NCBI RefSeq assembly: GCF_023703325.1
Contig: NZ_JAMQGM010000049.1
Coordinates: 62,001 to 126,000 of the forward strand
Direction: 5' to 3'
Origin: Streptomyces meridianus
GTDB taxonomy: Bacteria; Actinomycetota; Actinomycetes; Streptomycetales; Streptomycetaceae
Length of the DNA stretch: 64,000 nucleotides
Positions 7,428 through 18,577 of this stretch are shown piece after piece. The position numbers and the translations under genes are program-made. Positions within the stretch are counted from its first letter, which is position 1, and every line of letters starts with the position of its first letter. The notes beneath the pieces are model-generated. The model had not been told where the DNA came from. It saw only the letters and a program-made list of their open reading frames with translations, and ran no database searches.

Positions 7428-8372
7428 ATGGAAACTGTCGCACTGGCCGTCACCGACGGAATGCTGCACTTCGAACTGGCCCTGGCCTACGAGGTCTTCG
7501 CTTCCACTCCGGCCGGCGTGGCCGAACCCTGGTACGACGTCGTCGTCTGCGGGCCGGGCGCCGTGCGGGCCGGCCGGTTCCTCCTGGAACCCGATCACGG
7601 CCTCGACCGGCTCCCGCGCGCCGACACCGTGATCGTCCCGGGCTGGGCCGACGTCGAGGAGGAGCCACCCGCCGACCTGGTCGACGCGGTGCGCGCGGCT
7701 CACGAGGCCGGCGCGCGCGTGGCCTCTCTGTGCACGGGCGCGTTCGTGCTGGCCGCCGCCGGCCTGCTGGACGGGAAGCGGGCGACCACACACTGGGCGC
7801 ACACCCGAGCCCTGGCCGACCGCCACCCCCGGGTGAGAGTCGACCCCGACGTGCTCTACGTGGACAACGGCAGCGTGCTCACCTCCGCCGGCAAAGCCGC
7901 CGCCATGGACCTGTGCCTGCACCTCGTCCGCCTCGACCATGGCTCGTCGATCGCCAACGCGGCCGCCCGCCGACTGGTCGTGCCGCCGCACCGGGACGGC
8001 GGCCAGGCCCAGTTCGTCACCACCCCGGTGCCCGCCCCGGACAGCCACCCGCTGGCGGAACTGTTCCCCTGGGTTCTCGGCCGGCTGGACCGTCCGCTGA
8101 CCGTGGACGACCTGGCTCGCCAGGCACGGATGAGCTCACGCAACCTGGGCCGTCACTTCAGGTCGGTGACCGGTACCACCCCGCTGCAATGGCTGCTGAC
8201 CCAGCGGATCCGCCACGCCCAGGAGTTGCTGGAGACTTCCGATGACAGCGTCGACGCCATCGCCGCGGCCACCGGCATGGGCACCGCCACGACGCTGCGC
8301 CGCCACTTCAACCGCACGGTCGGCGTGTCCCCGGGCACCTATCGCCGCACCTTCCGCTCGCGGACCCGCTGA
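7428..8372 (+). CDS. GlxA family transcriptional regulator
   Basis: A 314-residue protein. Residues 1-175 form a DJ-1/PfpI amidase-like domain (VALAVTDGMLHFELALAYEVF; ARVASLCTGAFVLAAAGLLDG with the nucleophile-elbow Cys; THWAHT). Residues 205-310 form an AraC-type double helix-turn-helix (LTVDDLARQARMSSRNLGRHFRSVTGTTPLQWLLTQRIRHAQELLE and VDAIAAATGMGTATTLRRHF). GlxA-type proteins are transcription factors whose DJ-1 domain senses small molecules. It diverges from the dehydrogenase-like gene, its most likely target. Confidence 0.93.
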   Translation: METVALAVTDGMLHFELALAYEVFASTPAGVAEPWYDVVVCGPGAVRAGRFLLEPDHGLDRLPRADTVIVPGWADVEEEPPADLVDAVRAAHEAGARVASLCTGAFVLAAAGLLDGKRATTHWAHTRALADRHPRVRVDPDVLYVDNGSVLTSAGKAAAMDLCLHLVRLDHGSSIANAAARRLVVPPHRDGGQAQFVTTPVPAPDSHPLAELFPWVLGRLDRPLTVDDLARQARMSSRNLGRHFRSVTGTTPLQWLLTQRIRHAQELLETSDDSVDAIAAATGMGTATTLRRHFNRTVGVSPGTYRRTFRSRTR

Positions 8373-8390
8373 TCCCACCCGGACCCGTCG

Positions 8391-8587
8391 TCGGAGCCGC
8401 AGTCCCGGCCCAAGCCCACCGACGACCGGGCCGCACTCGGCCAACGGTTCCACGGCGCACGGGAAGAGACGGTCCCGCAGATCGCCGACAAGTATCGGTC
8501 GTAAGCCGGTCGACGGTGTACGGACACCTGGACGAGACCCGGGCTGTCCCCCGTCGGCCCGGGAAGACCGCGGTCACGAAGTCCTGA
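8391..8587 (+). pseudogene. remnant of a serine-recombinase C-terminal helix-turn-helix
   Basis: Frame one from 8391 reads SRPKPTDDRAALG, then REETVPQIADKYRS and stops at 8502. The frame opening at 8498 continues VVSRSTVYGHLDETRAVPRRPGK and ends at TGA 8585. Together they match the linker and C-terminal helix-turn-helix of resolvases (IAxxYxVSRSTVYxHL), broken by one missing base near 8497. There is no catalytic domain upstream; the GlxA gene ends at 8372. It is a fragment left by an old integration or deletion. Confidence 0.55.
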
Positions 8588-8656
8588 CCGCCTTGCGGTT
8601 GGCGTCCGGGCCACGATTCCCGGGCCGGAAGGGACCCGGCGCGGCGACGGAGGGCC

Positions 8657-9628
8657 TCACAGGTCGAGCACGAGCCGCGGGCCCCGGCAGCGGGAGACGC
8701 AGATCATCATCGACGCCCCCTCCGCCCGCTCCTCCTCGGTGAGCAGGGCGTCCCGGTGGTCCGGCTCCCCTTCCACCACATCCGTCTCGCAGGTTCCGCA
8801 GGTGCCTTCCCGGCAGGAGGACAGCACGTCCACCCCGGCCTGCTCCACGGCCTCCAGCACGGTGGTCCCCGGCGGGACGGTCAGGGACAGGCCCGACCGC
8901 GCCAGGACGACGTCGAAGGAGCCTCCGTCCTCCGGGGACGCCTCCGCGACGGCGGGCGCCCCGACGGCGCCGAACCGCTCCACCCGCAGCGCCCCGGACT
9001 GCCGGCCGGCGCACAGCTTCTCCACGGCTGCCAGCAGCGGCTCCGGGCCGCAGCAGTACACGAGGGCGTCCGGGCCGGCCGCGTCGAGATGCGGGGCCAC
9101 GTCGAGCAGGCCGGTCTCGTCCTGCGGCGCGACGTGCACCCGTTCTCCGTACGCGTCCAGCCGGTCGAGGAAGGCCATGGATGCCCGGGTGCGGCCCCCG
9201 TACAGCAGCCGCCACCGCGCCCCCGCGGCCTCGGCGGCCCGGATCATGGGGAGGATCGGGGTGATACCGATGCCGCCCGCGACGAACAGGTAGCGCTCGG
9301 CGGGCTCCAGCGCGAAGTGGTTGCGGGGGCCGCGGACCGCGACCCTGCTGCCCACCGCGAGAGAGTCCTGGACCCGGGCCGAGCCGCCGCGCCCGGCGGG
9401 CTCCCGCAGCACCGCGATCCGCCAGGCGTCCGGATCCGCGGGGTCCCCGCACAGCGAGTACTGCCGCACCAGGTCCGGTTCCAGGACCAGGTCGATGTGG
9501 GCACCCGGCTCCCAGGGCGGCAGCATCCCGCCGCCGGGCCGGCGCAGGGTCAGTGACACCACGCCGAGCGCCTCCTCGGTCCTGGCGGCGACGACGAGCT
9601 CCGTCGTCGCTTCATGCGTGCGGCCCAT
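8657..9628 (-). CDS. VanB-type oxygenase reductase (FMN, NAD and 2Fe-2S domains)
   Basis: A 323-residue protein starting MGRTHEATTELVV after GGAAGGACGGC. Order of domains: flavin-binding barrel (PGAHIDLVLEPDLVRQYSLCGDP), NAD-binding domain (RYLFVAGGIGITPILPMI; YCCGPEPLL) and a C-terminal plant-type ferredoxin with Cys in SSCREGTCGTC plus a late CVSRC. This is the layout of phthalate dioxygenase reductase and VanB, which pass electrons from NADH to a Rieske oxygenase. The Rieske gene lies two genes upstream in the same operon, and the start overlaps the small CxC-protein gene by 17 bases, so the pairing is very likely. Confidence 0.93.
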   Translation of the reverse strand: MGRTHEATTELVVAARTEEALGVVSLTLRRPGGGMLPPWEPGAHIDLVLEPDLVRQYSLCGDPADPDAWRIAVLREPAGRGGSARVQDSLAVGSRVAVRGPRNHFALEPAERYLFVAGGIGITPILPMIRAAEAAGARWRLLYGGRTRASMAFLDRLDAYGERVHVAPQDETGLLDVAPHLDAAGPDALVYCCGPEPLLAAVEKLCAGRQSGALRVERFGAVGAPAVAEASPEDGGSFDVVLARSGLSLTVPPGTTVLEAVEQAGVDVLSSCREGTCGTCETDVVEGEPDHRDALLTEEERAEGASMMICVSRCRGPRLVLDL

Positions 9629-9812
9629 GCCGTCCTTCCTGTCCGTGCAGCGTCCCCGGGACGTGCCCCTGCGGGTGGGCGAGCATCCAGTCCCACATGC
9701 CCACCGGGTCCTCCGTGACCTTCTCCGCCCCGCAGTGGCAGATCCCGTGCAGCAGGTCGGTGCCCGGCAGCCAGTCGATCCGGTAGACCTCGGCGGTGGG
9801 CCCGCCCGTCAT
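9612..9812 (-). CDS. small conserved protein between oxygenase and reductase
   Basis: Sixty-six residues, MTGGPTAEVYRIDWLPGTD, then LHGICHCGAEKVTEDPVGMWDWMLAHPQGH. Its ATG overlaps the oxygenase stop (ATGA, 9809-9812) and its end overlaps the reductase start, so it is translated within the operon. The CHCGAE motif plus two later His could bind metal. Classic vanAB operons have no gene here. I do not know a named family; a role in assembling or tuning the oxygenase is a guess from position. Confidence 0.75.
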   Translation of the reverse strand: MTGGPTAEVYRIDWLPGTDLLHGICHCGAEKVTEDPVGMWDWMLAHPQGHVPGTLHGQEGRHGPHA

Positions 9813-10882
9813 CGGGCCGCCGCCTCCACCGCCGGTGTCCCGGAGGTCCGCCGCGCGCCCTCCTCGGCCAGCCGGGCCAGGATGCGTCGTGCTGCGAGTC
9901 CGCCGGTGTCGATGTTGATGCTGAGTTCCTGATATCCGGCGGGCTCGTCGTCCAGAGCCTTCTGCAGCAGGTTCAGCGCGTCGACGTCCTGCATCACGAC
10001 CGTGTGGTTGAAGTCCCGCAGCACCCGGCTGACTTCCTCGTCCTCGATCGCGAAGTCCCGGGAGACCGCCCAGAAGTCGTAGACCCGGCCGTGCGTGGAC
10101 GGCGTGATGGCGTAGGTGATCTCAGTGTGGAAGGCCGAGTTGTCGTCGCCGTCGGGGCCCGGCAGCACCCCGACCGGGGCGACCCGGCTGTGCAGCAGGT
10201 ACAGGCACGGCGCGTGGTACTCGATGTCCTGCCGGCGGGTGATGCGCCCCTCGATCCCCGTCGAGCGGGCGTAGAACGGCGGGCACTCGGCGTCGTCCAT
10301 GTGCCGGCTGACCCGCACGATCCCGGCCCCCTCGTCGACCTCCGTGCTGATCGGTGCAGCCGCCACCTCCGGGGTGCCGATGTAGCCGCCGTGCAGATAG
10401 GTCTCGTGGGAGAGGTCCATCAGGTTGTCCACCAGCAGCCCGTAGCCGGCGTCGATGCACTCCATCCCGTCGACGGTCGTCCACCCGTCCGCCGCAAGAT
10501 GCGGAGCCCGCGGCACTGCCCGGGGATCGGCCAGTGACGGGTCGCCGATCCAGACCCACACGAACGAGTCCTGTTCGACGACCGGGTAGGCCGCGACGCG
10601 TGCCGTGCGCGGAATCCGCTGTTGTCCCGGGACGGACACACAGGCGCCGGCGGTGTCGTAGGTGAACCCGTGGTAGCCGCACACGATCCGGTCGCCGTCC
10701 AGCCTGCTTGCCGACAGCGGGAACCGCCGGTGCACGCACCGATCGGCCAGGGCGACGGCGGAGCCCTCCTCCGTCCGGTACAGCACGATCGGTTCGCCCA
10801 GGACGGTCCGCCCCAGGAGCTCACGGTCCACCTCGCGGCCGTACGCGGCCACGTACCACTGGTTCCTGACGAAATCGGTCAC
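9809..10882 (-). CDS. VanA-type Rieske 2Fe-2S ring-hydroxylating oxygenase / O-demethylase, alpha subunit
   Basis: GTG at 10882 (VTDFVRNQWYVAAYGREV) follows GGGAGAG and gives 357 residues, the vanillate demethylase size. Rieske ligands are C49, H51, C68 and H71 (RCVHRRF; CGYHGF). The mononuclear iron site has H159 and H164 in DNLMDLSHETYLHGG. This subfamily removes methyl groups from methoxy-aromatic acids or hydroxylates related rings, with the VanB-like reductase encoded downstream. The exact substrate is not readable. A perfect palindrome 29 bases upstream marks likely control by the adjacent IclR gene, which is broken here. Confidence 0.92.
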   Translation of the reverse strand: MTDFVRNQWYVAAYGREVDRELLGRTVLGEPIVLYRTEEGSAVALADRCVHRRFPLSASRLDGDRIVCGYHGFTYDTAGACVSVPGQQRIPRTARVAAYPVVEQDSFVWVWIGDPSLADPRAVPRAPHLAADGWTTVDGMECIDAGYGLLVDNLMDLSHETYLHGGYIGTPEVAAAPISTEVDEGAGIVRVSRHMDDAECPPFYARSTGIEGRITRRQDIEYHAPCLYLLHSRVAPVGVLPGPDGDDNSAFHTEITYAITPSTHGRVYDFWAVSRDFAIEDEEVSRVLRDFNHTVVMQDVDALNLLQKALDDEPAGYQELSINIDTGGLAARRILARLAEEGARRTSGTPAVEAAAR

Positions 10883-10910
10883 GGCACTCTCCCGTCGCTG
10901 AGGGGACCTC

Positions 10911-10935
10911 GTGGCGGAACACGCTGTTCCGCCAC
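10911..10935. promoter_or_regulatory. perfect inverted repeat upstream of the Rieske oxygenase, likely IclR operator
   Basis: GTGGCGGAAC (10911-10920), five bases, GTTCCGCCAC (10926-10935): ten exact pairs, 29 bases before the oxygenase start codon and beyond the restored stop of the IclR gene. The position fits a regulator-binding site. It could also act as a hairpin ending the IclR transcript. Confidence 0.6.
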
Positions 10936-11016
10936 GGCTCGAGGCGATCCCCAGACTCGTGACCTGTGCCACGCGCCCACAAGGGCCCTTCCGCCGGGCG
11001 GAAGCGGTGTCGCGCA

Positions 11017-11770
11017 TCAGAGCCCCGGCCCGCCGGCTGCCAGCCCAGCGCCCGGGATATGCCGCGAGCGGCGACCCGGACCACCGGGACCAGCGTGTGA
11101 TGCGGGTGCTCCGCCGGGATGACCACCGACACCGCCGCGGCCACGCCGCCCTCGGCGTCCCGGACCGGTGCGGCCACCGAAACGGCGTCGTGGGTGATCT
11201 GGCGGTCGCTCACCGCGCACCCCGTCCGGTGGACCTCGGCGAGCATGCGCCGCAGCTGCGCCGGGTCCCGCACGGTGAACCGCGTGAACACCTCCAGTGG
11301 CCGCGCGCACACCTCCTCCTGCACGTCGGCGGGACTGTGCGCCAGGAGCACCAGGCCGACGCCCGTCGCGTGCAGCGGCCACCGGGCTCCCACCCGGCTG
11401 CGGACGCCCACCGCCGAACGGCCGGAGATCCGCTCGATGTAGACGACGTCCTGCCCGTCGCGCACGGCGAGCTGCACGTTCTCGTGGGTCGCTTCGTACA
11501 GGTCCTCCAGGAACGGCATTGCGCGCTCCCGCAGTCCCACCCCTCGCGGCGCGAGAGCCGCGACCTCCCACAGCCGCAGGCCGATGTGGTAGCGCCCGTC
11601 CTCGCCGCGTTCCAGCGCCCCCCAGCGGGTGAGCGAGCCGACGATGCGGTGGGCCGTGGACAGCGGCAGCCCCGCTCGCCGGCGATCCGGGTGAGCGTCA
11701 GCGCGGGCGAACCGAGGTCGAACGACTCGAGCACCGCCAGCAGACGGTCGGCAGCGGATCGTGACGGCAT
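11017..11770 (-). pseudogene. IclR family regulator broken by two single-base losses
   Basis: The start (MPSRSAADRLLAVLESFDLGSPALTLTRIAGERG, ATG 11770) is one frame. From about 11672 the match continues in a second frame (GLPLSTAHRIVGSLTRWGALERGEDGRYHIGLRLWE, then the effector domain to GISRALGWQPAG). The natural stop at 11017 is in a third frame. Both breaks fall at CGGGGCT on the coding strand (C-runs 11670-11673 and 11023-11026); adding one G at each gives a normal 251-residue IclR protein. Unrepaired, the second frame runs to 10821, into the oxygenase gene. True decay or base-calling error cannot be told apart here. Confidence 0.8.
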
Positions 11771-11908
11771 CGCAGCCCCCAGGCCGGTCCTCACCGGACG
11801 CGCCGGGTGCGTGTCCGGTAGGGGCGCGGTCACGCCCCGGAGTTCCCGCAGCGGTAGCCGACCGGATACGTTACGCGCACCCGCATCCATCGCTGCCGAG
11901 GACCACAC

Positions 11909-15225
<3,317 letters not shown>

Positions 15226-15249
15226 GACCGGGACCCCGATGAACGCCAC

Positions 15250-15283
15250 GGGGCGGCCGGCGCTCGCTGCGCCGGCCGTCCCC
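15250..15283. terminator. bidirectional terminator between gdhA and the sugar importer
   Basis: CGGCCGGCG (15254-15262) pairs exactly with CGCCGGCCG (15270-15278) around a seven-base loop; GGGG/CCCC extends the stem past one bulged base. It lies between convergent genes and could serve both. Confidence 0.75.
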
Positions 15284-15293
15284 GTCGCCGTTC

Positions 15294-16193
15294 TCATTCC
15301 TTGACGGAACCGGAATTGGCCCCGCGGACGAAGTACCGCTGGAAGCAGAAGAACAGCACTGCGACCGGGATGGTCGACAGCAGTGCCGCCGTCAGCTTCA
15401 GCGGGTACTGCGTACCCTTGCCGAGCCCGCCGGAGACCACACGGGCCAGCCCGGTGGTGAGCGTCTCGAACTCCGAGGACTGGGTGGACACCAGGAAATG
15501 TGTGAACTCGTTCCAGGAGCCCTGGAAGGACAGGATCGTCAGGGTGATCAGCGCGGGCCGCGCCATCGGCAGCACCACGGACCAGAAGATGCGGACGATC
15601 CCCGCACCGTCGATCCTGGCCGCCTCCTCCACCTCACGCGGAACGGACTCGAAGAACTGCTTCATGATGAAGATCCCGGCCGCGTCCACGAGCAGTGGAA
15701 ACACCATCGCGGCGTAGGTGTCGAAGATGCCGAACGTGTTCAGCACCAGGAACTTCGGGATGAGCAGGACCACCGGAGGCACCGCCATGACCCCGATGAC
15801 CAGTGCCGTGAGCATGCCGCGCCCCCGGAACCGCAGCCTCGCCAACGCGTAGCCCGCCATCGAGTTGAACAGCACCCGGCCGGCGGTCACCAGCACCGCG
15901 ACCAGTGTGCTGTTGCCCAGCCAGCGGGAGAACGGCACCCCGTCCCCGCCGGCGGCCCCGAAGAGCTGGTGGTACGCGCCGGGAGTCCACGGCGACGGAA
16001 TGAGCGACAGCGGCCGGGAGGCCGCGTCCGGGTCGGTCTTGAAGCTCGTGACCACCTGCAGCACGAACGGCAGTGCATAGAGCAGGCCGAAGGCCAGCAC
16101 CAGTGCGTAGCCGGTGAGCCGCACCGGGCGCGGCAGCCGCGGAAGGATCGGGCGCTCGACGGAGGATCCCCGGAGTTTCTCAGCGACCGGCAC
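15294..16193 (-). CDS. carbohydrate ABC transporter permease (MalG type)
   Basis: GTG at 16193 (VPVAEKLRGSSV) is preceded by GGAGGTG and overlaps the previous permease by 14 bases; a longer ATG at 16223 is less likely. The 299-residue protein has six helices and the EAA loop EVEEAARIDGAGIVRIFWSVVLPMARPALI, which docks the ATPase. It ends in the usual QRYFVRGANSGSVKE. It pairs with the next permease and the lipoprotein to import a sugar or oligosaccharide. Confidence 0.93.
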   Translation of the reverse strand: MPVAEKLRGSSVERPILPRLPRPVRLTGYALVLAFGLLYALPFVLQVVTSFKTDPDAASRPLSLIPSPWTPGAYHQLFGAAGGDGVPFSRWLGNSTLVAVLVTAGRVLFNSMAGYALARLRFRGRGMLTALVIGVMAVPPVVLLIPKFLVLNTFGIFDTYAAMVFPLLVDAAGIFIMKQFFESVPREVEEAARIDGAGIVRIFWSVVLPMARPALITLTILSFQGSWNEFTHFLVSTQSSEFETLTTGLARVVSGGLGKGTQYPLKLTAALLSTIPVAVLFFCFQRYFVRGANSGSVKE

Positions 16194-17292
16194 GGCGCAC
16201 CTCCGTCCGCGGACCGCGTTCACGGAGCGCCCAGCGCTGGAACGCCGTCAGCACCAGGACAATGGCGAGCAGGATGAAGGCGATCGCGGCTCCTTGACCG
16301 TAGTCGGCGTCCTCGAAGCCCGAGGTGTAGGAGAGGAATGCCGGGGTGAGAGTCGTGTTGCCGGGCTCGCCCTGCCCCATCACATAGACCTGGTCGAAGA
16401 CCTGCCAGGTGGAGATGAGCCCGAGGGTGAGCACCAGGAACAGCACCGGGCGCAGCGCGGGAAGGATCACGTGGAACAGCATCTGCCGCCGGTTCACCCC
16501 GTCCAGGGCGGCGGCCTCCTCGAGTTCGCGCGGGATGTCCTGCAGCGCGGCGAGGAAGATCAGCATGAACGTGCCGGACGTCGTCCAGACGGCCAGCACG
16601 ATCAGCGTGCTCATGGCCACCGAGGGACCGGCCAGCCACTCCGACCAGGCGAGTCCCATGAACCCCTCGCCCGGGGCCGCGGCACCGGGGGCCACCGAGT
16701 CGACGAGCCCGAGCCCGGACAGCAGGACCCGCAGGACACCGCGGGAGTCCGCGAACCAGTTCGGTCCCTGGACACCGATCCAGGACAGCATCCGGTTGAT
16801 CGCGCCGCTGCCCTGGAAGAGGAACAGGAACACGGTCGACACGGCGATCGAACTCGTCACCGACGGGAAGAAGAACGTCGTGCGAAGCAGCCCGCGCCCG
16901 CGGAGCAGGCGCTGGTTGACGACGATCGCCAGGGTGAGGGCGAGCGCCGTCTGCAGCGGGACCGTCAGCAGCACGTAGTAGAGGTTGTTGCGCAGCGAGG
17001 TGGCGAACAGGGTGCGGTCCAGACCGTCCTCGGTGAGCAGGTTGCGGTAGTTGTCCAGCCCCACGAAGCGCGCGTCGGCCGTGAACGGGTTCGACTGGCC
17101 GTCCCAGTCGAGCAGGCTGACCCAGGCCGCCATCAGGATCGGCAGCAGCAGGAACAACCCGAGCACGGTGACCATGGGGCTGACGAACAGCCAGCCCCAC
17201 AGCCCCTCGCCCCGCCGGAGGTTGCGGGTGCCCGGCTCCGGGGACCGGGGCGCCCGCCGCTTCGGCGGGCGCTCGATGACGTCGGCGGTCAC
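16180..17292 (-). CDS. carbohydrate ABC transporter permease (MalF type)
   Basis: GTG start at 17292 (VTADVIERPPKRRAP), five bases after the binding-protein stop. The 370-residue product has an N-terminal helix LFVSPMVTVLGLFLLLPILMAAWVSL and the EAA loop ELEEAAALDGVNRRQMLFHVILPALRPVL. A long periplasmic loop (residues 165-205) follows helix 3 or 4, larger than in most sugar permeases. It forms a heterodimer with the downstream permease. Confidence 0.93.
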   Translation of the reverse strand: MTADVIERPPKRRAPRSPEPGTRNLRRGEGLWGWLFVSPMVTVLGLFLLLPILMAAWVSLLDWDGQSNPFTADARFVGLDNYRNLLTEDGLDRTLFATSLRNNLYYVLLTVPLQTALALTLAIVVNQRLLRGRGLLRTTFFFPSVTSSIAVSTVFLFLFQGSGAINRMLSWIGVQGPNWFADSRGVLRVLLSGLGLVDSVAPGAAAPGEGFMGLAWSEWLAGPSVAMSTLIVLAVWTTSGTFMLIFLAALQDIPRELEEAAALDGVNRRQMLFHVILPALRPVLFLVLTLGLISTWQVFDQVYVMGQGEPGNTTLTPAFLSYTSGFEDADYGQGAAIAFILLAIVLVLTAFQRWALRERGPRTEVRRAGR

Positions 17293-17297
17293 GGTGC

Positions 17298-18551
17298 TCA
17301 GTTGCCCTTTCCGACCTTGTTCTCGCCGTTGCGCTGGAGCGACGCCAGCAGGGCCTTCGGGTCCCGCGTGGCCAGGGAAGCCAGGTCCGTGTTGAACTGC
17401 GCCAGCACCTTGTTCGAACCGGCGACGGTCACCGGCCCCTGGGCGTAGGCGCTCCCCGCCACCCAGGCCGCGCTCTCCGGGTGCTTCTGCGCGTACGTCT
17501 TCAGGGCGCTGGTGCGCGAGGGCATCAGACCGGTGGCGTCGGCGGCCGTCAGCTGCTCCTTCTGCGAGGTCAGGAAGCGGACCAGGTCGACGGCCGCCTT
17601 GCGGTGGGTGCTGTTAGCGGCGACGCCCCAGCAGTTGCTGAACGCCAGTGTCGCCCTGCCCTTCGGGCCCGCGGGGAGCTCGGCGATGTCGTACTTCACG
17701 TCCGGGAAGTCCTGCTTCATCGCGCCGGCGAGCCAGTTGCCCTCGATCGTCATCGCGGCCTTGCCCTTGCCGAACGCCTCACCGGCCCAGCCGGCGTCCA
17801 CCTGGTTCGCGTACTTCATGGATCCGGAGCGCAGCATCTTCTTCACGAACGCCAGCGCCTTCGCGTTCTGCGGCGAGTCGGCGGTGATCTTCGTCTGCTT
17901 CTTGTCGGTGACCCAGCCGCCGGCCTGCTTCATGAACGCCCCGAGCCGCTGGTACTCGTTGGACGTGACGAGCCCGGTCACGTCGCCCTTGGTCAGCTTG
18001 TCGGCGGCCTTCTCCAGTTCCTCCCAGTTCTCCGGGTAGTCGGCCTCGGTGAGACCCGCCTTCTTCCAGAGATCCGTGTTCACCGCCAGGCCCAGCGTCG
18101 AACTGTCCTTGGGCAGGCACACCAGCTTGCCGTCGTAGGTGAACGACTGCCGAAGCTCGGCGGAGAAGGCTTCGGCATCCGGTACCTGATCCCCGTAGGC
18201 GTAGAGGGAGCCGCCCTTGGCGTAGTTGGCGAACTGGTCGGAGTTCACATAGAACGCATCCGGCGGGCGGTTGCCTGCGAAGGCCTGCCCGAGCTGCTGG
18301 TTGATGTCCTTCGCGATCTGGACCTCGACCGTGTTCCCGGACTTCTTCTCCCACGCCTTCGCGGCCTTCTCGACCGCGGCCGTCTCGGCGTTGCCGGAGG
18401 TCGCTATCAGAACTTTCAGGTTCTGGGCGCCCTTGTCGTCCTGCGCGGGGCCGTCCTTCGCCTTGTCGAAGCCGCTGGAGCAGCCGGTGACGGCGGCCAC
18501 GAGCACTGCCGCGCAGAGGGCAGCGGTCGCCGCGTTCGTACGAGTGGGCAT
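17298..18551 (-). CDS. sugar-binding lipoprotein of the ABC importer
   Basis: ATG 18551 follows AGGAGGAGA, giving 417 residues. The signal peptide MPTRTNAATAALCAAVLVAAVTGCSS has a lipobox (AVTGC), so the mature protein starts at a lipid-anchored Cys. The body fits extracellular solute-binding family 1: GNTVEVQIAKD, DAFYVNSDQFANYAKGG, AMTIEGNWLAGAMKQDFP and SNCWGVAANSTHRKAAVDLVRFLTS. It captures the sugar outside the cell. No ATPase is encoded in the operon, as usual for Streptomyces importers that share MsiK. Confidence 0.94.
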   Translation of the reverse strand: MPTRTNAATAALCAAVLVAAVTGCSSGFDKAKDGPAQDDKGAQNLKVLIATSGNAETAAVEKAAKAWEKKSGNTVEVQIAKDINQQLGQAFAGNRPPDAFYVNSDQFANYAKGGSLYAYGDQVPDAEAFSAELRQSFTYDGKLVCLPKDSSTLGLAVNTDLWKKAGLTEADYPENWEELEKAADKLTKGDVTGLVTSNEYQRLGAFMKQAGGWVTDKKQTKITADSPQNAKALAFVKKMLRSGSMKYANQVDAGWAGEAFGKGKAAMTIEGNWLAGAMKQDFPDVKYDIAELPAGPKGRATLAFSNCWGVAANSTHRKAAVDLVRFLTSQKEQLTAADATGLMPSRTSALKTYAQKHPESAAWVAGSAYAQGPVTVAGSNKVLAQFNTDLASLATRDPKALLASLQRNGENKVGKGN

Positions 18552-18577
18552 GTCTCTCCTCCTGGAGGTTCGGGCGT

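Noticed and set aside
10821-11016. C-terminal extension of the IclR frame into the Rieske oxygenase gene
   Set aside because: These residues are not in the family and would cover the promoter palindrome; explained by a lost base at 11023-11026.
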